This document shows, piece after piece, positions 1-10,320 of a DNA stretch of 64,000 nucleotides. The number at the start of each line of letters is the position of its first letter. Within the stretch, counting starts at the first letter, position 1. This stretch comes from Ahaetulla prasina (Eukaryota > Chordata > Lepidosauria > Squamata > Colubridae), in contig NC_080546.1 of the NCBI RefSeq assembly GCF_028640845.1, positions 18,449,020 through 18,513,019 on the forward strand, read 5' to 3'. The notes beneath the pieces are model-generated. The model was given only the letters and a program-made list of their open reading frames with translations, did not search any database and was not told where the DNA came from. A program made the position numbers and the translations under genes.

Positions 1-217
1 GCAGTTTATGTCATATTAACAGTAGGTCAGATTGTGATTTATATAACTTAGTTCATGCTTTGTCCATTATTATTAATGTGACTTCTTGGATTTTGGAGGG
101 CATTAACACAAGGTGTTCCAATGAAATCTTCACTTAAGGCAGAGGACAAGGATTAGTGCTTATTCTTCATGTGCTTTAGTTCTCCACTGAAGTACTAATA
201 TAATGATAACAAGAGAT

Positions 218-886
218 AGAATTCTTTATTGGCCAAGTGTGATTGGACACACAAGGAATTTGTCTTCGGTGCATAAGCTCTCAGTGTACATTAAAAATAC
301 ATTCATCAAGAATCATAAGATACAACACTTAGTGATAGACATAGGATACTAAATAAGCAATCAAAATCATACTAGGAAACTGAATAAAACAATATAATCT
401 TAAAGATACAAGCAACAAGGTTATAGTCATAAGTAGAAGGAGACAGGTAATAGGAAGGGTGAAACAAATAATGGTGATACAGTCTTAGTAAATAGCTTGA
501 CAGTGTTGTGGAAATTAATTGTTTAGCAGAGTGATGGCATGCGGGAAAAAACTGTTCTTCTCTCTGGTTGTTCTGGTGTGCAATAACCTATAATGTTTTG
601 AGGGTAGGAGTTGAAACAATTTATGTCCAAGATGTGAGGGGTCTATAGATATTTTCACAGCCCTCTTTTTGACTCGGGCAGTATACAGGTCTTCAGTGGA
701 AGGCAGGTTGCTAACAATTGTTTTTTTTTCTGCAGTTCTAATGATCCTCTGAAGTCTGTGTGTGTCTTGTCGGGTTGCAAAACCAAACCAGACAGTTATA
801 GAGGTGCAGATGACAGACTGAATAATTCCTCTGCAGAAACCTGTAGTTCGTTTTGAAAAGTAGCATGCAATGTTTTTAAACTTCAC
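218..886 (-). mobile_element. CR1-L3-like LINE, 5'-truncated 3' end
   Basis: The plus strand starts with the tail signature TTTATTGGCCAAGTGTGATT and continues through a 3' UTR into a minus-strand reading frame (515-886) ending in FFPHAITLLNN, the C-terminus of the LINE ORF2. The same block recurs at 10,321, 25,495 and 47,622. The frame is only a C-terminal piece, so the copy is dead. Family assignment to snake CR1-L3 comes from recalled repeat patterns. Confidence 0.75.
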
Positions 887-1222
887 CTTATTGTTTCATT
901 CTTTCTCCAATGCATTTGGATGTAAAATGTTAATTTTATGTACGTTTGCTCCTAGTAATAATATTGTGAGAATAGCTTTTCAATAATGACTTTATTTTTA
1001 ATCATTTTTTTCCATACAATTTGTCTAGCTCCTTTTTTAATTTTAATTGTTCTACAAAAGACCATGTTTAATTATTTATAACAATCCATGGCCATTTTCC
1101 TTACAGATGACACCATGGTTACTTACTGCTTCTCTTTTATCAGCGGTTTTCTCTAAGACAAATCCATTCTTTGACATGCATAATTTCCATATGCTGTGAG
1201 AAATTTCAGTTATGACGTAGAA
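887..1222. other. AT-rich sequence, nothing recognised
   Basis: There is no coding frame of interest, no clear terminal repeats and no recognised element in this stretch. Confidence 0.5.
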
Positions 1223-1610
1223 CAGTGGTGAAATGTAAAATTTGCTACTACCAGTTCTGTGGGTGCGGCTTGGTGGCGGGGTGGTAATGTGACTGGGTGG
1301 GCGTGGCCAACTTTTTTTTTTACTTTTAAAAGCATTTTTTCTACAACCTCTTCTGCCGAAGAGTTTGTAACAAATGCTTTTAAAAGGCTCTGATGATCCC
1401 AGCTGAGCTGCGCGATCATCAGAGGCTTTTTTTTACTTTTAAAAGCATTTTTTGGCCGAAGAAAAAATGCTTTTAAAAGTAAAAAAAAAGCTTCTGATGA
1501 TCGCGCGGCTCAGCTGGGCATGGGGGAGGGGGAGGCAGGGATATTTGCTACCAGTTCTCCAAACCACACACCGCCATCACTGCCGGATCCTGATGTAGGA
1601 GCATTAGACC
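1223..1610. mobile_element. hAT-like non-autonomous element with internal hairpin
   Basis: It opens with CAGTGGTGAAATG and a CTACCAGTTCTGTGGG block shared with many elements here, and ends near CCATCACTGCCGGATCC. It belongs to the snake MITE family with CAGNGGTGNRTTTC ends. The interior carries a long inverted repeat listed separately. A target duplication was not resolved. A relative with a similar hairpin core lies at 28,850-29,118. Confidence 0.5.
1398..1518. repeat. 56-bp-arm inverted repeat (strong hairpin)
   Basis: The arms 1398-1453 and 1462-1518 are near-perfect reverse complements separated by about 8 bases (GGCCGAAG). Each arm contains ACTTTTAAAAGCATTTTTT or its complement plus a GCGCGATCATCAGA block. 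Part of the same core occurs a third time just upstream (1315-1395). Confidence 0.85.
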
Positions 1611-1689
1611 ACTGAAATAAAATCAATCTGTGATCTAAATGCATTTGTTTTGTGTCCACACGGGCATGCACAAACAGACACACAGTTCT

Positions 1690-1965
1690 ACTTGTTTCCA
1701 GAAGTTGTGGGTGCTCCAACACTGGAGGTTTTTAAGAAGAAATTGGACAACCATTTGTCTGAAATGGTATTGGGTCTCCTGCCTGAGCATGGGGTTGGAT
1801 TAGAAGACTTCCTTGGCGGCTCCATAGGTGGCTCGGTGGTTAAGACGTGAGCTTGTCAACCAGAAAGGTCGGCGGTTCGAATCCCTAGCATAGGTCTCCT
1901 GCGTGAGCAGGGGGTTGGACTAGATGATCTCCAAGCTCCCTTCTAACTCTTGTTATTCTTACACA
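1690..1965 (+). mobile_element. CR1 LINE 3' end
   Basis: The sequence reads through GAGGTTTTTAAGAAGAAATT and ends with GGGGTTGGACTAGATGATCT and a TTGTTATTCT tail, the classic bird/reptile CR1 3' terminus. Part of the terminal block is present twice (about 1770-1810 and 1890-1960), separated by a SINE-like insertion. Confidence 0.75.
1812..1889 (+). mobile_element. tRNA-derived SINE head inserted in CR1
   Basis: The segment GGTGGCTCGGTGGTTAAGAC to GGTTCGAATCCCTAG matches the 5' tRNA-like region of the SINEs at 33.5, 35.0 and 58.5 kb. The B box (GGTTCGAATCC, about 1874-1884) is intact. The 3' body is missing. Confidence 0.6.
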
Positions 1966-2220
1966 GCTTGATGTTAGAGAAGCATTATGCTTCCTTGGGG
2001 TCACAATGTCTTATAGGACTTGTGGAATTCTGTTGTTTATGCTGTACTCGTCGCTGGTGGATTTGTTATCTTCTCATTCTCTAACTCTGTGTATCCATAT
2101 GCATACATCTATACAAAGTCACATTAAGGATGCTTAGGGCATCTTGGAAGAAACAGATCTTATTCTTTTGTTCTTTTTAGTTGAGTTTATATAAACACAT
2201 TCCCCACTTCCAGTTTGGGT
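1966..2220. other. no recognised feature
   Basis: Unique-looking sequence without a coding frame or recognisable repeat ends. Confidence 0.4.
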
Positions 2221-2225
2221 GCTGT

Positions 2226-2652
2226 TGTTCTGACCTAGGTTTCCCCACAAGGCACGAAGCAGAACCCTGATCCCGACAAAACCCCTTTTATTAAACAAAC
2301 AGTGAATTCCTCTCATTCACCTTCAGCAAAATCTTTCAAGGGGGAATTTACAGTCACAAACCTTATCTGGCTTGGAGAGCTGTCAGGCCGACATCTTCAA
2401 AACTTGGCAAGGAGTCTTGGAGAGTCACAAACCAATTAGGTGAACTAATTGCCTCCTGCAAACTCCATTCCCCTTTCTCTCCTCTTTATTCCCTATGAGA
2501 AGGACCAATTATCATCCACTTTACTCCCTCACTCCCAAGTCCTTACTCCCTTATTCCCAAGTCCTTACTCCCTTACTCTCAAATTCTTACTCCCAAATCC
2601 TCACTCCCTTACTCCCAAGTCCAGTTTCGTTGGCCGCTGACGGGCCGTAACA
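2226..2652 (-). mobile_element. solo LTR (minus)
   Basis: The segment starts TGTTCTGACC and ends CCGTAACA, with possible 5-bp flanks GCTGT/GTTGT (4 of 5 match). On the minus strand the 3' part has a poly(A) signal context (TTTAATAAAAGG). A CTCACTCCC/CTTACTCCC-type tandem run is inside (about 2525-2620). No internal retroviral genes adjoin it. Confidence 0.55.
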
Positions 2653-3235
2653 GTTGTGCCTTCTGCTGTGTTTCTGATAGTGTCCAAAGTTTCACAAGGC
2701 CTGTTTCCTGCTTCAAGAGCTACCTCCTTAGGATGGACCCAAAACACAGTGTTAGAATGCCAGACTATAGAATGCAGTACTTGGAAAATAATTGCTGAAG
2801 ACGATGTGTTAGCGTTACTGCACACTATTTTAGTTGACCTTGAAAAGAATGAACTTGTGTTTGTATCTAGTCATTTTGCTTGCTTTTTGTTTTTCTATGA
2901 GGTGACAGCAGATACTATTTGTACAAGGAATAGTATTTTTAAATTATTAATTTCCGTGATGGTGTGTATGGTTAATCACTGCTTGAATTGTGATATGCTT
3001 GACACCATCCTGTTCCACAACATGCTTTTGTTAAAAGGGTCAACTGCTTTGATGTTGATTATGGAGATTAACTCCTGTTAAGCTATTGCTCATTTTGTGC
3101 AATTGGCCTCATTTGCAATAAGAATCACTCTCAGTGTTTTGGGGTTTGTGTGTGTGTGTGAATCCTCAGCAACTCTTCAAACATCCATTGTTTCATTCAG
3201 GACTATGATGTGCAATTACAAAAAATTGATTTCTA
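2653..3235. other. no recognised feature
   Basis: A 141-codon plus-strand frame crosses 2656-3081 but shows no family motif. It is not called a gene. A short TG run lies at 3148-3160. Confidence 0.4.
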
Positions 3236-3590
3236 ATCTGATGGTGCAGTAGTTAGAATGCAGTATTGCAGACAAACTCTGCCTACAGCTTAGAGTTCGA
3301 GGCTCAAGGTTGACTCAGCCTTCCATCTTTCTGAGGTTGGTAAAATGAGGACTCAGATTGTTCCGGGCAATATGCTGACACTGTATACTGCCCAGAGAGT
3401 GCTTTAGGGCAGGGGTCTCCAACCTTGGCAACTTTCAGACTTGTGGACTTCAACTCCCAGAATTCAGGAATTCTGGGACTGGAAGTCCACAAGTCTGAAA
3501 GTTGCCAGGGTTGGAGACCGCTGCTTTAGGGCAGTATGGGGTGGTATATAAGTCTGTGCTATTGCTCTTGCTATTTTTAACCCTGTAAAA
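3236..3590 (+). mobile_element. tRNA-derived SINE, split by a MITE
   Basis: A tRNA-like head (GATGGTGCAGTAGTTAGAAT) is followed by the conserved body AAGGTTGACTCAGCCTTCCA and a tail ending GGTATATAAGTCTGTGC. It is interrupted at 3410-3523 by a palindromic hAT MITE. Related copies lie at 15,655 (minus), 24,901 and 37,390 (minus). Confidence 0.7.
3410..3523. mobile_element. palindromic hAT MITE with 8-bp TSD
   Basis: This 114-bp element is an almost perfect palindrome running from CAGGGGTCTCCAACC to GGTTGGAGACCGCTG. It is flanked by identical 8-bp target duplications CTTTAGGG (3402-3409 and 3524-3531). The ends and 8-bp duplication are hAT hallmarks. Confidence 0.9.
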
Positions 3591-4852
3591 TGAAAATGGC
3601 ACATCTTTACCAGGTTCTTAATGAAGTTGTTCCTATTTCTTTGATCAAAACTTGAAATTGAGTATCAACGGACATATGAAGGAAGAGTAATCACCTAGTA
3701 AATGGAACTTATGAGGGCTGCCATCACTTGATTGCTGCATGTTTCATGGTTTGGTTTCATGTTAAGAACTAAAACTACATGAACGATGTTTTGCTTTCAC
3801 TGAGTGGAGTCGAAGAAGTGAACAATAACGATGAAGCAGAAGAAAAGATTAATTTCATTCCGCTTGTGGAACTCAGCTTAAAAATTCAGATACCTTTCTT
3901 CAGCCTTCAACTACAGTTCTTTGGGATAAATCTGGTCCCTTGAAACCCCAGTTTCACTTGAATTAAAACATCCTTCTATCCAAATTCATGGCTATCTGTC
4001 AGGATGCCCTGAGAGTTTGACATCCATATATTTTTGTACATGTCCACACTTGTACTCACACTGACTCAATATGGAAACATTAAAAAAAACAACAACCTTG
4101 GAAACACTTCTGGCTATTCTGCAGTGGATCTACAGTATATTCCATAAGCATTTGTGTTGAATGTAAAATTGGGGCTTTACATTGATATAGTATTTTAATT
4201 ATGTTTAGTTGTATACTGCATTTTGCCACTGTTTGTTTTATCTATCTTACAGTGTTTGCCTTCCTAAGCTTTTTATGCCAGTGCGTAATATATATGCCAT
4301 AAATAAAAAAGTACTTACAATTTAGGAAAAAATGAAAGCAGATTTTATTCCAGACTGCTTTCAAGATATAGATAATTGTAACACAGAAGCAGTTTCCTTT
4401 AATTTCTTCTCAATAGAATTTATCGGAACTAGATTTGAGGCGCTGTGAAAAAAGAGAAAAAAAACACCCCTTTCTCTATATTTCTCTTTTAAAAATACCC
4501 ATATTACTTCTTCTCACAGTCCTCCCATATTTTACAGTAATGACATACAGTATCATGGTGTATATGAAAATGGATTGTAAATAAGGAAATGTTGCGTTAA
4601 AGCATCGACTTGAAAATTCTTGGGAGTGCTTAGAACAGGTTTACAAATAAACATACAAGATTGTGAAGCTTGCTGGAAAGTCCACGAAATGCATTTTGCA
4701 AAAATAGTGTGCCAATAATAATTCTGTAAACAGCTGTTTGAATTTGCATTCAGATGTTATAGAACATAACACAGTGTTGATGAAAAACTTGAAACTAAAG
4801 AGATGATCCATTGATTAGTGATTTCATTGAAAGTCAATTTTTTTTTCTGAAT
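3591..4852. other. 1.26 kb without recognised feature
   Basis: AT-rich, unique-looking sequence. No coding frame with family motifs and no terminal repeats were seen. Confidence 0.4.
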
Positions 4853-5344
4853 TGTTGGAAGAACTGTCCATCTGGGTTCAGTTCCTAGTGGGGAATAAAG
4901 ACATTGGAAACATGGAGACTGCTTGGAAAGATGGTTTTTAATGGTGGAGAGGACCACACAATTTGAGGTCCTGGGCTGGGGGGAAAGGGAAGAGATGCTG
5001 AGAGTGCCCTGGTTTTATGGGCTTTTGAATTAAAGATTGTATTCTGATTGGTTGTCAGACTCCCTTGGGGCCATGCAGGGGCAACTCTGTAGGCTGTCCT
5101 GAGTCCCAAGCTTGGTTGAGTCTTGCTGGGTGATGATGTAAGGAAAGGGCTTTGAGATTCCTATTAAGGCTCTGCCTGAAGGAGGTAGATCTTTGTTATG
5201 TAGAATAGACTAGCCCAGGCCTGACAAAGATGAGGGCGGGGTTGAGTTTCTGCCTCCCTTTTAGGGGAAATATTCTGCCCTTTTAATATTTCCTAAACTA
5301 TCTCATTTTCCTAGGAGGGGATGGGTGGGTGCTAACTTCCTACA
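4853..5344 (-). mobile_element. solo LTR, family LTR-A (minus)
   Basis: It runs from TGTTGGAAGAACTGTCC to AACTTCCTACA. Members of the same family are at 11,348-11,834, about 46,434-47,064, and as a fragment at 58,752. The shared block CATGGAGACTGCTTGGAAAG and the A-rich end ATTCTGCCCTTTTAATATTT identify it. The flanking 4-mers GAAT/GTAT match 3 of 4. Confidence 0.65.
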
Positions 5345-5357
5345 GTATTCTTCATTT

Positions 5358-5612
5358 TTTTAAAATGAAGTATACTATAATAAAGTATAATAAGGGTAAT
5401 ACATATTTAATTTTACATATTTTAACAGCAGCCAGGACTGTATACGCGCAATATTGGAAAATTAACAAACACCCACAGATGCGAAAATAATAAAAAAAAT
5501 AATGGAATGTGCAGAAATGAATAGGTTAACACTAAAAATTAAAGAAAAAGAAGATTCTGAATATTTTATGACATGGAAACTTTTTTTACAAATGGTTAGT
5601 TCAGAGCCATGT
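5358..5612. repeat. duplicated segment, copy 1
   Basis: This stretch (AGCAGCCAGGACTGTATAC and flanks) recurs at 5925-6173 with only scattered differences. The spacing is about 565 bp. Copy 2 lies inside the Tigger-like element. Confidence 0.8.
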
Positions 5613-5924
5613 CCACGCCTGTTTTAGCGAAGGGAAAAAACAGTTGCAATATGTCACATAATGCTGCCATGGCGACACAGGTTTGAAATCCCTGGCTTAA
5701 ATAAATACAGGTAGCCCTTGACTTACAACCACAATGGAGCCCAAAATTTATGTTATAAGTGAGACATTTGTTAAGTGAGTTTTGCCCGATTTTACGACCT
5801 TTCTTGCCTCAGTTGTTAAGTGAATCTGGCTTCCCCATCGATTTTGCTTGCCAGAAGGTTGCAAAAGGGGATCAGATGATCCTATGATACCACAACTGTC
5901 ATAAATATGAACTAAGTATAATAG

Positions 5925-6173
5925 TATACTCTAATAAAGTATAATAAGGATAATACATATTTAATTTTACATATTTTAACAGCAGCCAGGACTGTATACA
6001 TGCAATATTGGAAACAAACACCACAGATGAGAAAATAATAAAAAAAAATAATGGAATGTGCAGAAATGAATAATGGAATGTGCAGAAATGAATAGATTAA
6101 CACTAAAAAATAAAGAAAAAGAAGATTCTGAATATTTTATGACATGGGAACTTTTTTTTACAAATGGTTAGTT
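5925..6173. repeat. duplicated segment, copy 2
   Basis: Second copy of the 5358-5612 segment. It ends at GGTTAGTT, the target site of the MITE at 6174. It has a short internal tandem copy of AATGGAATGTGCAGAAATGA. Confidence 0.8.
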
Positions 6174-6308
6174 CAGAGGTCTCCAACTTTGGCCACTTTA
6201 AGACTTGTGGACTTCAACTTCCAGAGTTCTTCAGCCAGCAAAGCTGGCTGAGGAACTCTGGGAGTTGAAGTCAAGAAGTCTTAAAATGGCCAAGGTTGGA
6301 GAGCCATG
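6174..6308. mobile_element. palindromic hAT MITE with 8-bp TSD
   Basis: Same family as 3410-3523 and 15,201-15,335. It begins CAGAGGTCTCCAAC, has a central GCCAGCAAAGCTGGC palindrome and ends GTTGGAGAGCCATG. Identical 8-bp duplications GGTTAGTT flank it (6166-6173, 6309-6316). Confidence 0.9.
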
Positions 6309-6591
6309 GGTTAGTTGATAGAGACAGAGATCAGATGGATGGGTTTATATGAAATATGGATTATATGAGAAAGAAAAATTGATTAGTAAACATTATGATC
6401 CTTATATAATTGATGTTAATATGGAAGATACTACACTTTATAACAACGATTGATAGTATTGACTATATGTTTGTATGTTGATACGATCATAATGATTATG
6501 AGGCTGTTTAAATTTTAACACTTTTTTTTTACCTAGAAAACTCACTGTTCAAGTTAGAAATGGAAATTGTGATATAAAAACCATTTTAAAA

Positions 6592-6653
6592 TAAATGAAT
6601 AAATAAATAAATGAATGAATGAATGAATGAATGAATGAATGAATGAATGAATG
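6592..6653. repeat. (AATA/ATGA)n microsatellite
   Basis: A run of AATA units turns into about eleven ATGA units. Confidence 0.95.
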
Positions 6654-7037
6654 GAACTATTTGCCAAGTGGCTGAATTTTGATCACAGGACCCTGGGGAG
6701 GCTGCAAGTGTGAAAAATAGTCATGGGTCACTTTTTTTCAGTGCTGTTGTAGCTTCAAACCATCACTAAATGAACTGTGGTAAGTCGAGGACTACCTGTA
6801 GAAAGCCAAAGGAAATTTTTATAATGCAAACCTGTAGCACCTCAGCTGCAAGTTTTAAGATGTACTCTTTCTGCCATAGTGCCTGGTTATCTGTCTTCCA
6901 TATTTCTGCCTGCCGTGTGCGATTAGACAAAGTTGACATTCTCCCTGTCCTGTCAGTTAACCAGTTTCATCTGATGGGACCCAGGAAGCAGGCTTTCTCG
7001 GTTGCACTGCCTACCATTTACTGAAATCCATCTAGCC

Positions 7038-7511
7038 CAGTGGTTCTCAACCTTTATAGTGCTGCGACCCCTTTAATACAATTCCCCACGATGTGGCGAC
7101 CCCAACCGTAAAATTATTTTCGTTTTGAATTTATCGCGCCTGAAGCCGTATTGGCTAGCGATCTGAACTGCTTGCGATTGCCTTGAGGACGGAGGCATTA
7201 AAGCGGAGACTCCTCCCCTATTAAGTTTATCGCGCCTGAAGCCAGATTAGGCTAGCGATTGAGAGTAATTGCAGCAGGCTTGAGAGGGAGACATCAGAGC
7301 AAAGATTTCTCTCTTTTTTAATTCATCGCGCCTGAAGCCGAATTTGGCTAGTGATTTGAAGAGCATGCAGCTGGCTTGTGGAGTCAACCATTGGAGTGCG
7401 ATTCTTCGACTCGCAAGTATACTTCCCATATTTCCGATGGTCTTAGGCGACCCCTGGCAAATCGTCATTCGACCCCCAACGGGGTCCCGACCCACAGGTT
7501 GAGAACCGCTG
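7038..7511. mobile_element. SPIN-like hAT non-autonomous element
   Basis: The ends CAGTGGTTCTCAACC and GGTTGAGAACCGCTG are inverted and flanked by identical 8-bp duplications ATCTAGCC (7030-7037, 7512-7519). Subterminal blocks such as AAAATTATTTTCG near the left end and TTTCCGATGGTCTTAGGCGA near the right end fit my recollection of the SPIN family, known for horizontal transfer among tetrapods including squamates. The core instead holds three about 95-bp units starting ATCGCGCCTGAAGCC (near 7132, 7229, 7324). The 474-bp copy has no transposase. Confidence 0.85.
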
Positions 7512-7550
7512 ATCTAGCCCCAAAGTGACTATGTGTAAAGTTGTTTGTCC

Positions 7551-7843
7551 CAGTGGTGGGTTTCAAAATTTTATACTACCAGTTCTGTGGGTGTGGCTTG
7601 TGGGTGTGGCATGGCTTGGTGGGCGTAGCAGGGGAAGGATACTGTAAAATCTCCATTCCCTCCCCAATCCAGGGGAAGGTTACTGCAAAATCCCCATTTC
7701 CTCCCAATCAGCTGGGACTTGGGAAGCAGAGAATAGATGGGGGTGGGGCCAGTCAGAATTTTTACTGCCGGTTCTCTGAACTACTCGAAATTTCCGCTAC
7801 CAGTTCTCCAGAACTGGTCAGAACCTGTTGAAACCCACCTCTG
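7551..7843. mobile_element. hAT-like MITE, GGTGGGTTTC family
   Basis: It starts CAGTGGTGGGTTTCAAAA and ends GAAACCCACCTCTG. The 8-bp flanks GTTTGTCC/GTCTGTTC match 6 of 8. An internal segment GGGGAAGGNTACTG is tandemly doubled. Confidence 0.75.
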
Positions 7844-8680
7844 GTCTGTTCCCCAGGCTTTGGGCTAGAGTCGATGATAGGTGTCTTACCCAGACACCTG
7901 TTGTACTTTTGTCTGAACTTTTAAATTGCTTTAATATTACCTGTTGCCCAGAAATGCTATAAGGCTGGCAGGACTTTTTAATATAAGTGTATGCTCAGAT
8001 TGTTTTTTCTTCCCAACATTTCATATTAATTGATACTTGGCATGGCTCCTGATGTCTTTGAAGTCCTTTTTATGTTTACCTAATGGCCATCCCTGGCTTG
8101 GGAATCAAGCTTTCCACTTTTACATTCTGAAAAGGTAACTTTTACAGTGTGAAGTCATGCGAGTTTCTATTTATCCCTGTGCTATTTTGATTTATTCCAG
8201 CCTTTTCTGGTCGGCAGCCGCTGACTGGCACCAACTTCTAAACTGAAATACGAACAATTAAAATGAAATGAAATCCATGATCAGAACATGATTCTGAAAC
8301 TGATTCAGACATTGCAATAAGCCATGGTTTGTTTAACCGCATTTCAGTGGCTAAATTGATTTGCTGCACTTTATATGCAAACCCATCCATCATGATTTAG
8401 AAACTCCAGGTCTTGTGCGCTTCTCTCCCAACCTCCTCCATTTACTAAGCCAGTAAACAACAAAACGTAAAGAATTTTAGCCTTTTGTTTAAACACAAAC
8501 TTCCTATATGGAAAGTATCTTTATGTACAGAGCAGTTATTTTTTTCAGTTAAAAATATTGTCAGAGAAAAGTCAGGAAGCTTTTGATGAATCTTTGGTGT
8601 AAGTCATTCCCGTTTGCAGCTTTGAGAAAAGGAACTTTAAAGTTGTTTTTTTAATTATTAAATTTTAATATTTTAATATG
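7844..8680. other. no recognised feature
   Basis: Unique-looking AT-rich sequence with no convincing coding frame. Confidence 0.4.
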
Positions 8681-8689
8681 ATAATAATA

Positions 8690-8739
<50 letters not shown>

Positions 8740-8756
8740 AATAATTATTATTATTT
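8681..8756. repeat. (GAT)n with AAT/ATT edges
   Basis: Around sixteen GAT units flanked by AAT/ATT triplets, abutting the 3' end of the R4-like fragment. Confidence 0.95.
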
Positions 8757-8929
8757 ACACAAAATGACAGTATACACAGCAAACAAGATAATTATGCTGG
8801 ATTTCGTATCACGTATCACAGATCACTGGTCGAACACTTCCCAAGCGTTTAGGACTGCGGGATGTATCGGCGAATTATGTAAGCAGATCCCAGTAAAGTG
8901 GCCTTCTGCAGCTGACCAATGGTGATCTT

Positions 8930-9127
8930 TTATTTATTTTATTTTATTTATTTATTTATTTTGTCACAACAGTATATATAAGCATAAGCATGAAAGTAAC
9001 TATATAATATATAAGCATATATATACATATAAGCATAAGAATGCAATAACTATATTAATTGGATATAATGAAAGAAAACAATAGGACAGGAGCGGTAGGC
9101 ACGTTTGTGCTCTTATGTCTTATGTCA
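8930..9127 (-). mobile_element. CR1-group LINE 3' tail inserted in R4 fragment
   Basis: On the plus strand it begins with (TTTA)n and reads TTGTCACAACAGTATATA and later ACAATAGGACAGGAGCGGTA, matching the tails at 12,960 and 14,330-14,510. Confidence 0.7.
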
Positions 9128-9369
9128 GCGCCAATTGCTTTTAAGTGCTTGCCTAGGTCCTTAGGCACAGCTCCCAGTGTGCCGAGTACCACTGGAACCA
9201 CCTGCACTGGTTTATGCCAGAGTCTCTGCAATTCGATTCTCAAATCTTGATATCTGGTGACTTTTTCAAGTTGTTTCTCATCAATTCTGCTGTCACCAGG
9301 TATAGCAATGTTGACTATCCACACTTTTTTCTTTTCCACAATCGTGATATCCGGGGTATTGTGTTCCAA
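9128..9369 (-). pseudogene. restriction-like endonuclease domain remnant of R4-type LINE
   Basis: The frame contains NTPDITIVEKKKVWIVNIAI and, further on, EKVTRYQDLRIELQRLW and VVPVVLGTLGAVPKDL, the pattern of the PD-(D/E)XK endonuclease found C-terminal to the RT in R4/Dong elements. The PD pair and the following beta-strand block are visible. Upstream minus-strand sequence (9370-9537) keeps fragments of the preceding Cys/His region but in changing frames. The frame runs on into an unrelated LINE tail at its 3' end, so the last residues are not native. It is a fossil domain, not a host gene. Confidence 0.65.
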
Positions 9370-9537
9370 AACTTTATCAGTCTATATTCGGAAATCCTAC
9401 AGTAGTTTTGCATGTTCATTTTCAATCACTTTTTCAGGCTTATGATCCCACCAGTTCTTTGCTACAGGCAGATGGTAGTTGTGACACAAGTTCCAATGGA
9501 CCATCTGAGCGACTGTGTTGTGTTGTGACGTTGTTGG

Positions 9538-9538
9538 C

Positions 9539-9618
<80 letters not shown>

Positions 9619-9619
9619 G
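9538..9619. repeat. (TAA)n microsatellite
   Basis: About 27 uninterrupted TAA units. It creates artefactual poly-Ile or poly-Asn frames. Confidence 0.97.
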
Positions 9620-10320
9620 TTTTGCTTGTGGGTCTATGCATTTTGGGATAGAAGTACAGAAGCCATCAACTATAGAAATACATGTAATTTTATTAATATC
9701 TTTTTCCTTATACTTATTTTACATATATACTCACATATATGTGTGTGTGTTTATGTGTGCATATGCATAGGCTCTATGTTTATTTTTATATATATATAAA
9801 ATAAGCTTTTGTGTTCAAAAGATGGTTTGGGTTTAGTTTTACAGCTGCAGATTGAAGAGATCCTAATTGCTTTTAAGAAATCAGAGCTATTTGTTTAGAG
9901 CAAGTGTTTATTTAGCTGTCAATCACTGTAATGAGCAATCAATAAGCTTTGGCAGCCTTTCATAGATAAAGATAAGCTGTGGGTGGTAGTAGTTAAGTTT
10001 ATTTAAAAAAAAATATAACTCCATGAGTATAAAGCCTTTCAGAAAGGCTTCTATCTTCATGGTGTAGATCAACAATAATGTCAGGAATTATTGTTGCACA
10101 ATATGTCCCCCAGCATTGCACATTACTAAAGGAATGGAAAAAAATAATCATTCACCTTGAGGACTTGACAATCCATGTCCCATTGGTTATCGTTTCACAG
10201 ATATCTCCTTCTCTAAACAGAAAACAGAATGACCAAGGATGAATAAAAAAAGCTCTGGGAATAGGAGAGACTTCCAACTTCTTGCTGGCTTCCCATTGAT
10301 TTTTTTTTTGTGTGGGAATC
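9620..10320. other. no recognised feature
   Basis: AT-rich sequence with short TG/TA runs (9735-9800) and no recognised gene or element. Confidence 0.4.

Larger units (their letters stand above)
5708..6798. mobile_element. Tigger/mariner-like element, expanded by insertions
   Basis: The terminal repeats CAGGTAGCCCTTGACTTA (5708) and TAAGTCGAGGACTACCTG (6798) are inverted and flanked by TA on both sides, as for Tc1/mariner-Tigger elements. The element-specific ends cover about 5708-5910 and 6655-6798. Between them lie the duplicated segment, a palindromic MITE and an ATGA microsatellite. No transposase frame remains. Relatives: 33,136, 59,824 and a fragment at 13,454. Confidence 0.75.
8742..9537 (-). 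mobile_element. R4/Dong-type LINE 3' fragment, interrupted
   Basis: Read on the minus strand, this is the downstream end of an R4-clade (Dong/Rex6) non-LTR element: coding for the restriction-like endonuclease region, then a 3' UTR ending in AAT-rich sequence. A CR1-family 3' tail is inserted at about 8930-9127. One side abuts a long TAA repeat (9538-9619) and the other GAT/AAT triplets, which suits Dong-like preference for TAA repeats. The 5' part of the element is missing. Confidence 0.65.

Noticed and set aside
1812..1889. Functional tRNA gene
   Set aside because: B box is present but there is no complete cloverleaf, and the sequence matches a SINE head used several times here.
2656..3081. 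141-codon plus-strand frame
   Set aside because: No motif, AT-biased, no splice or promoter context. Probably chance.
9408..9799. 120- and 94-codon frames with long poly-Ile or poly-Asn
   Set aside because: They are translations of the TAA microsatellite.
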